Below, piece by piece: positions 23,581-33,522 of a stretch of 64,000 nucleotides of DNA. The stretch's first letter is position 1. Every line of letters begins with the position of its first letter. The position numbers and the translations under genes are program-made. This DNA comes from Chromobacterium sphagni (GTDB lineage: Bacteria > Pseudomonadota > Gammaproteobacteria > Burkholderiales > Chromobacteriaceae), in the NCBI RefSeq assembly GCF_001855555.1, contig NZ_MKCT01000017.1, positions 124,001 to 188,000 of the forward strand, read 5' to 3'. A model generated the notes under the pieces. The model was given only the letters and a program-made list of their open reading frames with translations. It did not search any database and was not told where the DNA came from.

Positions 23581-25031
23581 CCGGCCTGGGCCGCCTGCAT
23601 GATGGGCAGCTCGTCGGCCTGCAGCGAAAACGGCGAGCCTATCTGCTGGGCGCGCATCGCGCGGTCCACCAGGAAGGCGGCGTTGGCCGAGTGCAGGTCT
23701 TCCGGCACCCGCTGGCCGTTGGTGATGAAATAGAGCTTGAGGCGGTTGCGGATGATCACGTCCAGGCTGGGGCCCTGCGCCACCGCCTCGTCTATCTTGG
23801 ACAGGATGCAGCCGGCCAGGCCGTCGCCGCGGTAGCGCCGCACCACGTCTTCCAGCGTGTGGCCGTCGGTATTGGCGGCCAACAGCAGCAGCCGTTCTAT
23901 CGGCCGGCCGGCGGTGCGCAGCATGTCTATCTGCGCCAGCACGCGAGCGTCGCGCTGGCCCATGCCCACGGTGTCGATGAAAACGATGTGGCGGTTGGAC
24001 AGGTCGGCCAGCGTCAGCTGCAGATCGCCCTCGTTCTGGATGGAGAACACCGGCACGCCCAGTATCTTGCCGTAGATGCGCAGCTGGTCCTGCGCGCCGA
24101 TCCGGTAGCTGTCGGTGGTGATCAGCGCCACGTGCTGCGCGCCGAAGCGCATGGTGGCGCGAGCCGCCAGCTTGGCCACGGTGGTGGTCTTGCCGACGCC
24201 GGTGGGGCCGACCAGAGCGAAGATGCCGCCGCGGTCCATCACTTCCTTGTCGGCGTCCGCGCATTTCAGATTGTGCACCAGCGCCGAGCGCGCCCATTTG
24301 ACGGCGACTTCGGCCTGGTACTGCGCCGGCATCTTTTCTATCAGCTGGCGGATCAGCTGGGCGGAGAATCCCATCGCCAGCAGGTGTTTGAACAGCTCGA
24401 TGCGGTTTGGCGCCTTGCCTTCCATGTCCGACCAGGCGAAGCTGGCCAACTGGCTTTGCAGCAGGCTGCGCAGCAGTTTGATTTCGTCGCCTATCTGCCT
24501 GAGTTCCTGGGCCATCTGCTCCGGCTCCTCGCCATTGGACGGTTGCGCCTGCGGCGGCCGGGCCGCGACCGGACGCGGCTGCGCTGTCGCCGGAGCGCTG
24601 ACAGACCGGGCCGCCGCGGCGGCCGGCTGCGCGGGCAGGGGAGCCGGGGCCGGCTCCGGCGGGGAGTAGACCGGCTCCATCCGCGGCCTGGCGCTTTCCA
24701 GCCGCGGCGGCGCCGGGCTTTCCAGCGGCTCCACCGGCATCGCGTAGGTGCGGGCGATGGCGCGGTTCACCGCGCTGCCGTTGGGCGGGATGGGGGCGGG
24801 CTGCTGCGGGCGGTTGACCGCCGGCGGCGCGTTGCGCGGCGGATGCTTGCTGCTGGAGGTGGACAGGGTGCTGGCCAGGTTGGCGACGTCGGCGTCGGCC
24901 ACCGCCATGATTTCCACCCCGCCGCCCATGGTGGGGCGGTTGGACAAAATGAGGGCATCCGCCCCCAGTTCTTCGCGAACTTGCCTGAGTGCGTCTCGAG
25001 TGGTCTTCCCGAAGAACTTTTTCACCACCAT
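23571..25031 (-). CDS. flhF: Flagellar SRP-type GTPase FlhF
   Basis: A 486-residue SRP-family GTPase that places the polar flagellum. The N-terminal B domain (VVKKFFGKTTRDALRQVREELGADALILSNR) is typical. A Pro/Ala-rich linker (about 90-175) leads to the N and G domains, with G1 GPTGVGKTTTVAKLAARA near residue 275, ITTDSYRIGAQDQLRIYGKILGVPV and later FIDTVGMGQRD (G3). SKIDEA is the G4-type motif. It is six bases from the flhA stop. Confidence 0.96.
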   Translation of the reverse strand: MVVKKFFGKTTRDALRQVREELGADALILSNRPTMGGGVEIMAVADADVANLASTLSTSSSKHPPRNAPPAVNRPQQPAPIPPNGSAVNRAIARTYAMPVEPLESPAPPRLESARPRMEPVYSPPEPAPAPLPAQPAAAAARSVSAPATAQPRPVAARPPQAQPSNGEEPEQMAQELRQIGDEIKLLRSLLQSQLASFAWSDMEGKAPNRIELFKHLLAMGFSAQLIRQLIEKMPAQYQAEVAVKWARSALVHNLKCADADKEVMDRGGIFALVGPTGVGKTTTVAKLAARATMRFGAQHVALITTDSYRIGAQDQLRIYGKILGVPVFSIQNEGDLQLTLADLSNRHIVFIDTVGMGQRDARVLAQIDMLRTAGRPIERLLLLAANTDGHTLEDVVRRYRGDGLAGCILSKIDEAVAQGPSLDVIIRNRLKLYFITNGQRVPEDLHSANAAFLVDRAMRAQQIGSPFSLQADELPIMQAAQAGWL

Positions 25032-25037
25032 TGTCGA

Positions 25038-27119
25038 TTAGCCCTTGCTACCGCCGATTACCGCAATTATACGAATGGATTTATTGTCCGGGATCTCATT
25101 ATGCGAAATCACACGCAGTTGCGGCAATGCCCGGCGCAGAAAGCGCGCCAGCAGGGGCCGCAGACCGGGTGCGGTCAGCAGTACCGGATTGTAACCCTGA
25201 ATCTCCACCTGTTCGGTCTGTTGCGCGGCGCTCGACAGCAGGTTTTCCGCCAGGCCGGGCTCCAGGCCGCCGCCTGCCTTCGATTGCACCGCCTGCATCA
25301 AGACGTTTTCCAGCGCCGGCTCCAGCGTCATCAGCGGCAGTTCCGCCTCGCCGGGGAACAGCTGCTGCACGATCACCCGCGACAGCGCGGTGCGCACGGT
25401 GCTGGTCAATTCGTCCACATCCTGATTGGCGGGGAGGTGATCGGCCAGCGTTTCTATGATGGTGCGGAAGTCGCGGATGTGGATGCCGTCGTTCAGCAGT
25501 TGCTGCAGCACCTTTTGCAGCGTGCCCACCGGCACCACCTTGGGAACCAGGTCTTCGATCAGCTTCGGCGACTCCTTGGCCTGATGGTCGATCAGCGCCT
25601 GCACTTCCTCGCGGCCCAGCAACTCCGCCGCATGGGTTTGCAGCAAATTGGAAATATGGGTGGCGACCACGGTGCTGGCGTCCACCACGGTATAGCCCAG
25701 CGACTGCGCCTCTTCCCGCTTGCCGGCGTCTATCCACACCGCCGGCAGGCCGAAGGCCGGGTCGGTGGTGGCGTTGCCGGCGATTTCCTTGCTCACCCGG
25801 CCGGGGTTGATCGCCAGGAACTGGCCGATATAGGCCTCGCCCTTGCCCAGCTCCACGCCTTTCAGCAGGATGCGGTAGGCGTTGGGCTTGATTTCCAGGT
25901 TGTCGCGGATGTGCACTGGCGGCACCAGGAAGCCCAGATCCTGAGCGATCTTCTTGCGGATGCCGCGGATGCGGCGCAATAGTTCGCCGTCCTGGGTGCG
26001 GTCCACCAGCGGAATCAGCCGGTAGCCCACTTCCATGCCTAGCTGGTCCACGTGCTGGACATCGTTCCAGCTGACTTCCGCGCCTTGCTGTTCCGGCGCC
26101 GGCGGCGGCAGCGCCGCCTGCTGCTCGCGCGCCAGCTCGCGCTGGTGCCGCTGCTCCATCGTCCTGGCCAGCGCCAGCAGCGCGCCGGCGATCAGCAGGA
26201 AGGACAGATGGGGCATATTGGGGATCAGGCCTATCATGCCTATCACCGCCGAGGTGATGTACAGTACCTGCGGCTTGGTGAACAGCTGGGTCAGGAACTG
26301 CTCCGACATGTCCTGATCGGTGCCGACGCGCGACACCACGATGCCGGCGGCGGTGGAGATGATCAGCGCCGGAATCTGCGCCACCAAGCCATCGCCTATG
26401 GTCAGCAGCGTGTAGGTTTCGGCCGCCTGGCCCACCGGCAGGTCGTGTTGCACCACGCCGACGATCAGGCCGCCGATGATGTTTATCAGGATGATCATAA
26501 TGCCGGCCATCGCGTCGCCGCGGACGAATTTGGAGGCGCCGTCCATCGCGCCGAAGAAGTTGGCTTCCTCGGCGATGGTGGAGCGGCGCTTGCGGGCCTC
26601 GTCCTCGCCGATCAGGCCGGCGTTGAGGTCGGCGTCGATCGCCATCTGCTTGCCGGGCATCGCGTCCAGGGTGAAGCGGGCCGACACTTCGGCGATGCGG
26701 CCGGCGCCCTTGGTGATCACCACGAAGTTGATGATAGTGATGATGACGAACACCACGATGCCGATGGCGACGTTGCCGCCCACCAGAAAGTGGGAGAACG
26801 ATTCGATCACCTTGCCGGCGGCGTCCGGTCCGGTATGGCCTTCCAGCAGCACCACCCGGCTGGAGGCGACGTTCAGCGACAGCCGCAGCAGGGTGGTGAC
26901 CAAGAGCACCGACGGGAAGGACGAGAAGTCCAGCGGCTTCCTGACGTTGATCCCAACCAAGAGCACGATCACCGACACCGCGATGTTGAAGGTGAAGAAG
27001 ATGTCCAGCAGCACCGGCGGCAGCGGCAGCACCATCATCGTCAGGATCAGGATGATGAGCAGCGGCCCGGCGAGCTGGGAGATCTTGAGGCTTCTGAGGA
27101 TCTGTAGGATGGAGTCCAT
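25038..27119 (-). CDS. flhA: Flagellar type III export protein FlhA
   Basis: A 693-residue inner-membrane export-gate protein. About eight TM helices occupy residues 1-325, including GINVRKPLDFSSFPSVLL and the FHIPEP-type charged loop RFTLDAMPGKQMAIDADLNAGLI, the family hallmark. The large cytoplasmic domain (about 350-693) binds chaperone-substrate complexes. The length and motif order match FlhA. Gap to flhB is six bases. Confidence 0.98.
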   Translation of the reverse strand: MDSILQILRSLKISQLAGPLLIILILTMMVLPLPPVLLDIFFTFNIAVSVIVLLVGINVRKPLDFSSFPSVLLVTTLLRLSLNVASSRVVLLEGHTGPDAAGKVIESFSHFLVGGNVAIGIVVFVIITIINFVVITKGAGRIAEVSARFTLDAMPGKQMAIDADLNAGLIGEDEARKRRSTIAEEANFFGAMDGASKFVRGDAMAGIMIILINIIGGLIVGVVQHDLPVGQAAETYTLLTIGDGLVAQIPALIISTAAGIVVSRVGTDQDMSEQFLTQLFTKPQVLYITSAVIGMIGLIPNMPHLSFLLIAGALLALARTMEQRHQRELAREQQAALPPPAPEQQGAEVSWNDVQHVDQLGMEVGYRLIPLVDRTQDGELLRRIRGIRKKIAQDLGFLVPPVHIRDNLEIKPNAYRILLKGVELGKGEAYIGQFLAINPGRVSKEIAGNATTDPAFGLPAVWIDAGKREEAQSLGYTVVDASTVVATHISNLLQTHAAELLGREEVQALIDHQAKESPKLIEDLVPKVVPVGTLQKVLQQLLNDGIHIRDFRTIIETLADHLPANQDVDELTSTVRTALSRVIVQQLFPGEAELPLMTLEPALENVLMQAVQSKAGGGLEPGLAENLLSSAAQQTEQVEIQGYNPVLLTAPGLRPLLARFLRRALPQLRVISHNEIPDNKSIRIIAVIGGSKG

Positions 27120-27125
27120 GCTGGC

Positions 27126-28292
27126 TTATAGGCTTTCTTCAGGCGCCGAATCTTGCGGACGTTTGCTGTAGGGGTCAAGCTCGGCGGGCACTTCGAGCTT
27201 GTCCGGGAACACCGGCGCCATGCCGCCGACCGCCTGGTACTGCTGCAGCTGGAATATGTAGGCCAGCACCTGGGCCGCCGCCGCGTACAGCGGCGCGGGG
27301 ATGTCCTCGCCGAGTTCGGCGTTGAAGTACAGCGCCCGGGCGAAGCTGGGCGAGCGCATCACCGGCACGCGGCAGTCCTTGCCGGTGTCGATGATCTTCT
27401 CCGCCAGCTTCAGCGAGCCCTTGGCGATCACCTGCGGCGCGCGCATGCCTTCGTCGTACTTGAGCGCCACCGCGAAGTGGGTCGGGTTGGTGACGATTAC
27501 ATTGGCCTTGGGCACTTCCTGCATCATGCGCTTTCTCGCCGCTTCGCGCTGCATCTGGCGGATGCGGCCCTTCACTTCCGGCGAGCCTTCCGCTTCCTTG
27601 TATTCCTGCTTGACCTCTTCCTTGGTCATGCGCAGCTTCTTGTAGTAGGTCCACAGCTGGTAAGGAACATCCAGCGCCACCAGCAGGATCATCGCCGAGG
27701 CGACGATGAAGAAGGTGTGGATGATCATGTCGGTCATCTTCAGTATGCCGGATTCGAGCGGCATCGCCAGCAGACCGATGATCTCGCCCCGTTCGCGCCA
27801 GATATACCAGGTGGCGATGCCGCCGATCAGCATGCTTTTCAGGATGGCCTTCAATCCCTCGGCGGCGGAGTTCAGCGAGAACAGCCGCCCGATGCCGGGC
27901 AGCGGATTGAGTTTGCCGAAATTGGGACCCACCGCTTTCAGGGTGAGGTTCCAGCCGCCGATCAGCATGGGCACGAACAGCGCCACCAGCGCCAGGCCGG
28001 CGAAGAACGGCGCCAGCTGCCACAGCGCGCCGAAGATCGCCTCCTTGAAGCGCAGCAGCACCGGCTCGGTGCTTTGCACCGTGCTCTGGTCGAATGTCAG
28101 CAAATGGCGCATGGTGTCGCCGAGAAAGCTGGCCATCTTGCCGCCCAGCACCATCAGCAACGATACGCCCGCCATGGTGACGGCGAACGTCGACAGCTCC
28201 CGCGAGCGGGGGATGTTGCCGTCTTCCCGCGCCATCGAAAGCCGTTTGGCTGACGCGGGTTCGGTGCGTTCGAGGTCGGAATCTTCTGCCAT
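27126..28292 (-). CDS. flhB: Flagellar type III export switch protein FlhB
   Basis: A 388-residue substrate-specificity switch. N-terminal DLERTEPASAKRLSMAREDGNIPRSREL, four TM helices (between about 30 and 210), and the autocleavage motif NPTH near 268-271 followed by FAVALKYDEGMRAPQVIAKG. Autocleavage switches export from rod/hook to filament proteins. It starts the flhB-flhA-flhF-flhG-fliA-motC series; the 138-bp divergent gap to thyA must hold the promoter. Confidence 0.98.
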   Translation of the reverse strand: MAEDSDLERTEPASAKRLSMAREDGNIPRSRELSTFAVTMAGVSLLMVLGGKMASFLGDTMRHLLTFDQSTVQSTEPVLLRFKEAIFGALWQLAPFFAGLALVALFVPMLIGGWNLTLKAVGPNFGKLNPLPGIGRLFSLNSAAEGLKAILKSMLIGGIATWYIWRERGEIIGLLAMPLESGILKMTDMIIHTFFIVASAMILLVALDVPYQLWTYYKKLRMTKEEVKQEYKEAEGSPEVKGRIRQMQREAARKRMMQEVPKANVIVTNPTHFAVALKYDEGMRAPQVIAKGSLKLAEKIIDTGKDCRVPVMRSPSFARALYFNAELGEDIPAPLYAAAAQVLAYIFQLQQYQAVGGMAPVFPDKLEVPAELDPYSKRPQDSAPEESL

Positions 28293-28430
28293 GGGCTCGC
28301 TTTAATAATGCTTTTGTCTTGATTTTAAACTGAATGGTAGCCTATGCCGGGGCGTTCCGGCCAGCATCGCCGCCTCGCCTGTCCGCGGCGCAGGCGGTAC
28401 AATACAGTGATTATCGATGGGATCGCCAAC

Positions 28431-29225
28431 ATGCAACAGTACCTCGACCTGATGCGCCATGTGCTGGAACATGGCCACGACAAGGCCGACCGCACCGGCA
28501 CCGGCACGCGTTCGGTGTTCGGCTACCAGATGCGCTTCAATCTGGCCGACGGTTTCCCGCTGGTCACCACCAAGAAGTGCCATCTGCGCTCCATTATCCA
28601 CGAACTGCTGTGGTTTCTGTCCGGCGACACCAATATCCGCTATCTGAAGGAAAACGGCGTGTCGATCTGGGACGAGTGGGCCGACGAAAACGGCGAGCTC
28701 GGCCCGGTCTACGGCTACCAGTGGCGCAGCTGGCCGGCGCCGGACGGCCGCCATATCGACCAGATCAGCCAGCTCCTGGACATGATCAAGAAGAACCCGG
28801 ACTCGCGCCGGCTGATCGTGTCGGCGTGGAACCCGGCGCTGGTGGACCAGATGGCGCTGCCGCCCTGCCACAGCCTGTTCCAGTTCTACGTGGCCGACGG
28901 CAAGCTGTCCTGTCAGTTGTACCAGCGTTCGGCCGACATCTTCCTGGGCGTGCCGTTCAATATCGCCAGTTATGCCTTGCTGACCATGATGGTGGCGCAG
29001 GTGTGCGGTTTGGAGGCCGGCGACTTCGTCCACACGCTGGGCGACGCCCACTTGTACAGCAACCATCTGGAGCAGACCCAGCTGCAATTAACGCGCCAGC
29101 CGCGTCCGCTGCCGACAATGAAGCTCAATCCGGCGGTCAGAGACCTGTTCGCCTTCCGTTTCGAGGACTTCGCGCTGGAAGGCTACGACCCGCATCCGCA
29201 CATCAAGGCACCGGTGGCGGTATGA
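28431..29225 (+). CDS. thyA: Thymidylate synthase
   Basis: A 264-residue ThyA, the same length as the E. coli enzyme. It methylates dUMP to dTMP using methylene-tetrahydrofolate. Catalytic C146 lies in [23 protein letters not shown] and [19 protein letters not shown] are family motifs. The ATG at 28431 is chosen because homologues begin MxQYLDLMxHVL; the upstream in-frame ATG at 28344 would add an unrelated 29 residues. Its stop overlaps the folA start (ATGA), matching the biochemical coupling of the two enzymes. Confidence 0.98.
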   Translation: MQQYLDLMRHVLEHGHDKADRTGTGTRSVFGYQMRFNLADGFPLVTTKKCHLRSIIHELLWFLSGDTNIRYLKENGVSIWDEWADENGELGPVYGYQWRSWPAPDGRHIDQISQLLDMIKKNPDSRRLIVSAWNPALVDQMALPPCHSLFQFYVADGKLSCQLYQRSADIFLGVPFNIASYALLTMMVAQVCGLEAGDFVHTLGDAHLYSNHLEQTQLQLTRQPRPLPTMKLNPAVRDLFAFRFEDFALEGYDPHPHIKAPVAV

Positions 29226-29719
29226 CGACAAGCAAGAAACCGCGGCTGACGCTGGTGGCCGCCATGGCCGCCAACCGCACCATAGGCATAGAGAACCGCC
29301 TGCCCTGGCGTTTGCCGGAAGACCTGAAGCATTTCAAGGCGGTGACGCTGGGCAAACCGGTGGTCATGGGCCGCAAGACCTGGGATTCCATCGGCCGGCC
29401 GCTGCCAGGGCGGCGCAATATCGTGGTGACGCGGCAGCAGGGCTGGCGCGCCGAAGGCGCCGAGGCGGCGCATTCGCTGGACGAGGCGCTGGCGCTGGCG
29501 GGCGACGTGGAAGAGGTGTGCCTGATAGGCGGCGCCGAGTTGTACCGCCAGGCGATGGCGCGGGCGGACAAGCTGTGCCTGACCGAGATCGCCCAGCCTT
29601 TCGATGGCGACGCGCACTTTCCGGCCTTTGCCGCCGAAGACTGGCGCGAAGCCGCGCGCGAGGCGGCGGTGGGCGCCGGCGGCTTGGCCTACGCCTTTGT
29701 CGAGTATCTGCGCCGCTGA
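29222..29719 (+). CDS. folA: Dihydrofolate reductase
   Basis: A 165-residue DHFR that reduces the dihydrofolate made by Thy[55 protein letters not shown] and [13 protein letters not shown] are the classical motifs (catalytic acid E/D in the LPEDL helix). Start by ATGA overlap with thyA. A strong terminator follows. Confidence 0.98.
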   Translation: MTTSKKPRLTLVAAMAANRTIGIENRLPWRLPEDLKHFKAVTLGKPVVMGRKTWDSIGRPLPGRRNIVVTRQQGWRAEGAEAAHSLDEALALAGDVEEVCLIGGAELYRQAMARADKLCLTEIAQPFDGDAHFPAFAAEDWREAAREAAVGAGGLAYAFVEYLRR

Positions 29720-29762
29720 GCGCGTTGGGCCCGTCCGGGCCTGCCGTTGCGCCAGATGCCGG

Positions 29763-29791
29763 GCCGGGAGCATGCGCTCCCGGCTTTTTTT
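29763..29791 (+). terminator. Rho-independent terminator of thyA-folA
   Basis: GCCGGGAG and CTCCCGGC pair over a CATGCG loop, followed by seven T residues. Confidence 0.93.
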
Positions 29792-29990
29792 GCGGCCCTG
29801 GCATGTCATGCGCCGTTTGTCGCGCATTAATTATTGATATGGGAATTTTTTTGATCTAGAGCGAATATTAGGTGTTACAAAACGATAACGCTGCCGGCCT
29901 GGCCGGCATCGCGCTCGCGCAGCCTGGCTGCGCCGCGCCTTCTGCATGGTATTCGTGGCCTGAAGTCCGATTCGGTACAGGAGCACGAAA

Positions 29991-32900
29991 ATGGCGCGCA
30001 TTGCTACCCCCATCAGCGAGATCAAGGCGCATTATGAAGTCGTGGTGATCGGTTCCGGCTACGGCGGCGGCATCGCCGCTTCCCGGATGGCGCGGGCCGG
30101 CCGCAGCGTCTGCCTGCTGGAGCGCGGACGCGAGATCATCCCCGGCGAATACCCGGCGACGCTGGCCGAGGCCACGCCGGAATTCCAGGTGCACCATCCG
30201 GACGGCCACCTGGGCTCGCGCACCGGCCTCTACGATCTGCACGTCAATCCGCAGCAGAACGTCATGGTCGGCTGCGGCCTGGGCGGCACCTCGCTGATCA
30301 ACGCCAACGTCTCGCTGCAGCCTGAGCCGCAGGTGTTCGAAGACCCGCGCTGGCCGCGCCTGCTGCGGGAACACGCCGACACCCTGCTGAAAGACGGTTT
30401 CCTCCGGGCGCGGGACATGCTGCGGCCCAATCCTTACCCGGACGCCGCGCCGGCATTGCCCAAGCTGCAGGCCAACCAGAAATCCTCGGAGCGGCTCAAG
30501 GACAAGCACAGCTTCTACCGGCCGCCGATCAACGTCACCTTCGAGCCGCTGCCGGACGGCCGCAACCACGTCGGCGTCGAGCAGCAACCGTGCAACTACT
30601 GCGGCGACTGCGTTTCCGGCTGCAACAACAAGGCCAAGAACACCACGCTGATGAACTACCTGCCCGACGCGTGCAACCACGGCGCGGAAATCTTCTGCCA
30701 AGCGTCGGTGCGCTACCTGCAACGCGACGGCGACGGCTGGATCGTGCACTACCAGTACGTCGGTACCGGGCGGGAGGCATTCGACGCGCCGACGCTGTTC
30801 GTCAAGGCCGATATCGTCATCCTGTCCGCCGGCACGCTGGGCTCCACCGAGATTCTGCTGCGCTCGCGCGATCAAGGTCTCTCGCTGTCCGGAGAGCTGG
30901 GCAGGCATATGAGCGGCAACGGCGACATCCTGAGCTTCGGCTACAACAACGACGACAGGATCAACGGCATCGGCTTCGGCAGCCATTCGGCCAGGGAGGT
31001 CGGTCCGGTGGGACCTTGTATCACCTCCATCATCGACCTGCGCGACGAGACCGACTGGCGCAAGCGCATGGTGATAGAGGAGGGCTCGATTCCCGGCGCC
31101 ATCGGCGGCATGATGGCGCCGGCGATGGCCGCGGCGGCGGCCGAACTGGGCCAGGCGGCGGAGGCCGGGGCGCTGGCCAAGCTGAAATACGCCGCGCGCG
31201 AGGCCGACAGCGCGCTGCGCGGGCCCTACCACGGCGCGATGAACCGCTTGCAGACCTATCTGATCATGAGCCACGACGACGGCGCGGGGACGATGGCGCT
31301 GGACGGACATGACCAGCTGCGGCTCGACTGGCCAAACGTGGGCGAGCAGCCCAACTTCAAGATCGGCAACGACAGGCTGCAGGAGGCCACCCGGGCGCTG
31401 GGCGGCATCTATGTGCGCAACCCGATCTGGACCGATCTGTTCAAGCACAGCCTGATCACCGTGCACCCGCTGGGCGGCTGCGTGATGGGCGAGGACGCCA
31501 GCCAGGGCGTGGTCAACCACAAGGGTCAGGTGTTCAGCGGGACGAGCGGGCGCGATGTCTATTCCGGCCTGTACGTGACCGACGGCTCGGTGATTCCCAC
31601 TTCGCTGGCAGTCAATCCGTTGCTCACCATTTCCGCGCTCAGCGAGCGGGCGATGGCGCTGCTGGCCGCCGACCACGGCTGGAAGATCGACTATACGCTG
31701 CCATCGGCTTCCCGCCGCGCCGAACCGCAGTCGGACAAGCCGGGCATCGAGTTCACCGAGACGATGAAGGGCTTCTTCTCCACCGCCCACCGCCAGCCGG
31801 CCGGCGCCGATCTGGCCGCCTACCAGGCCGCCTGGCAGGCTGGCAAGGACGCGGGCTCGACGATGGGCTTTACCGTCACCGTGGCGTCGGACGATCTGGA
31901 CCGGCTGATTTCCGACTCCAGCCATCCGGCCGCCATCGTCGGCACGCTGGAGGCGCCGGCGCTGTCACCGTTGCCGCTGACCGTCACCCACGGCGTGTTC
32001 AACCTGTTCGAGACGTTTCCCGGGCAGGTGGGCGTGCGGCGCATGAACTACCAGATGCGGCTGATGGCCGAGGACGGCGGCGAATATTTTTTCAACGCCT
32101 TCAAGTGGGTGCCGAGCAATCACAGCGTGCTCAGCGTGTGGTCCGATACCAGCACGCTGTACGTCACGGTATGCCGCGGCGCCGACGGCGGCGGCGAGGT
32201 GGTGGGCAGCGGCGTGCTGCGCATCGCGCCGGCCGACTTCGCGCGGCAGATGGCCACGATCAAGGTGCTCAACGTCTCCAGCGAGGCGGAACGGCTGAAG
32301 CGGATGGCCCGCTTCGGCGAGTATTTCGCCGGCGCGCTGTGGGAGAGTTATGGCGGCGTGCTGGCGCCCAACATCTATTTCAACCCGGACTCAGCGCCGC
32401 GCAAGAAGCGTCCGCTCAATGTCGGCGCGCCCGAAGTGCTGTTCTTTCCGACCGACGATGGCGTCAACCTGCGCCTCACCCGCTACCAGGGCGGCGACAA
32501 GGGGCCGGTGATGCTGGTGCACGGCCTGGGCGTGGGTTCCAATATCTTCTCCACCGACACCATTTCCACCAATCTGCTGGAGTACCTGTACCAGCGCGGC
32601 TACGACGTGTGGCTGCTGGACTTCCGCGTCAGCATCCTGCTGGAGGCCAGCCGGGGGCAGTGGGACGGCGACCAGGTGGCGCGCTACGACTATCCGGCGG
32701 CGATCCGGCAGATCCGGCAGGCCACCGGCGCGGCCGACGTGCAGTGCGTGGTGCACTGCTACGGCGCTACCACCTTCTTCATGTCCCTGCTGGCCGGGCT
32801 GGAGGGGGTGAGGTCGGTGGTGTGCTCGCAGATCGCCGCCGACATCGTGGTGCCGGCGGCTACCCAGGTGAAGACCGGCCTGCATCTGCCCTCGGTGCTG

Positions 32901-33446
32901 GACAAGCTGGGCGTGCAATCGTTGACCGCCTACACCGCGTCCGACTCCAACTGGTTCGAGAAGCTGTACGACACCGCGCTGAAGGGCTACGCGCTGGCGG
33001 AGGCGCAAGGCTACTGCGACAACCCGGTCTGCCACCGCATCACCTTCATGTACGCGCCGCTGTACCGCCACGAAACCCTGAACGAGACGCTGCACGACAA
33101 TCTGCACGAGCTGTTCGGCGTGGCGAATATGCGAACCATGGAGCACCTGGCGCGGATGTGCCGCGAGGGGAGGCTGGTGGCGTTCGACGGCGCGGACATC
33201 TACATGCCGCACTTCGACCGGTTGCAAATGCCCATTTTGTTCATCAGCGGCGGGCAGAACGAGTGCTATCTGCCGGAGAGCACCGAGCGCACGTTCAACA
33301 AGCTGGTGGAGCGTTTCGGACCGGAGCGCTACAGCCGTCTGGTGGTGCCGGGCTACGGGCACATTGACTGCATGTTCGGCAAGAACGCGGCGGCCGATGT
33401 CTACCCGGCCATCGTCGCCCATCTGGACAAGACCGCAGGCGGCTGA
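29991..33446 (+). CDS. GMC (cholesterol-oxidase-like) oxidoreductase fused to an alpha/beta hydrolase
   Basis: A 1151-residue fusion. Residues 1-570: FAD-dependent oxidoreductase of the GMC/cholesterol oxidase type, with dinucleotide motif VVIGSGYGGG (16-25), CGLGGTSLINANV, and the active-site HPLGGCVMG (from H492). It also has CNYCGDCVSGC (C201, C204, C207, C211), a CxxCxxCxxxC pattern as in 4Fe-4S ferredoxins. Residues about 610-780 form a linker domain of unknown type. Residues about 810-1145 form an alpha/beta hydrolase (MLVHGLGVGSNIF, oxyanion region; PGYGHIDC, catalytic His). The nucleophile elbow reads VHCYGA with C923 where Ser is usual. No signal peptide is seen, so it is probably cytosolic. 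Likely substrate: sterol or other hydrophobic alcohol or ester. First gene of a three-gene run. Confidence 0.88.
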   Translation: MARIATPISEIKAHYEVVVIGSGYGGGIAASRMARAGRSVCLLERGREIIPGEYPATLAEATPEFQVHHPDGHLGSRTGLYDLHVNPQQNVMVGCGLGGTSLINANVSLQPEPQVFEDPRWPRLLREHADTLLKDGFLRARDMLRPNPYPDAAPALPKLQANQKSSERLKDKHSFYRPPINVTFEPLPDGRNHVGVEQQPCNYCGDCVSGCNNKAKNTTLMNYLPDACNHGAEIFCQASVRYLQRDGDGWIVHYQYVGTGREAFDAPTLFVKADIVILSAGTLGSTEILLRSRDQGLSLSGELGRHMSGNGDILSFGYNNDDRINGIGFGSHSAREVGPVGPCITSIIDLRDETDWRKRMVIEEGSIPGAIGGMMAPAMAAAAAELGQAAEAGALAKLKYAAREADSALRGPYHGAMNRLQTYLIMSHDDGAGTMALDGHDQLRLDWPNVGEQPNFKIGNDRLQEATRALGGIYVRNPIWTDLFKHSLITVHPLGGCVMGEDASQGVVNHKGQVFSGTSGRDVYSGLYVTDGSVIPTSLAVNPLLTISALSERAMALLAADHGWKIDYTLPSASRRAEPQSDKPGIEFTETMKGFFSTAHRQPAGADLAAYQAAWQAGKDAGSTMGFTVTVASDDLDRLISDSSHPAAIVGTLEAPALSPLPLTVTHGVFNLFETFPGQVGVRRMNYQMRLMAEDGGEYFFNAFKWVPSNHSVLSVWSDTSTLYVTVCRGADGGGEVVGSGVLRIAPADFARQMATIKVLNVSSEAERLKRMARFGEYFAGALWESYGGVLAPNIYFNPDSAPRKKRPLNVGAPEVLFFPTDDGVNLRLTRYQGGDKGPVMLVHGLGVGSNIFSTDTISTNLLEYLYQRGYDVWLLDFRVSILLEASRGQWDGDQVARYDYPAAIRQIRQATGAADVQCVVHCYGATTFFMSLLAGLEGVRSVVCSQIAADIVVPAATQVKTGLHLPSVLDKLGVQSLTAYTASDSNWFEKLYDTALKGYALAEAQGYCDNPVCHRITFMYAPLYRHETLNETLHDNLHELFGVANMRTMEHLARMCREGRLVAFDGADIYMPHFDRLQMPILFISGGQNECYLPESTERTFNKLVERFGPERYSRLVVPGYGHIDCMFGKNAAADVYPAIVAHLDKTAGG

Positions 33447-33456
33447 GGCGAAAGCG

Positions 33457-33479
33457 CCGGGGCCGCTGGCCGGCCCCGG
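33457..33479 (+). other. Intergenic hairpin inside the GMC cluster
   Basis: CCGGGGCC and GGCCCCGG can pair over a seven-base loop, between the fusion gene and the cytochrome gene. There is no U-tract; it could stabilise or attenuate the transcript. Confidence 0.4.
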
Positions 33480-33522
33480 TCGCGCCTAGGCCATTCGACG
33501 CCGTCTTCACAAGGACATTCCC

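Noticed and set aside
22696-24297. 533-residue extended form of flhG
   Set aside because: The first ~240 residues are a shadow of flhF; the true start at 23580 follows the flhF overlap.
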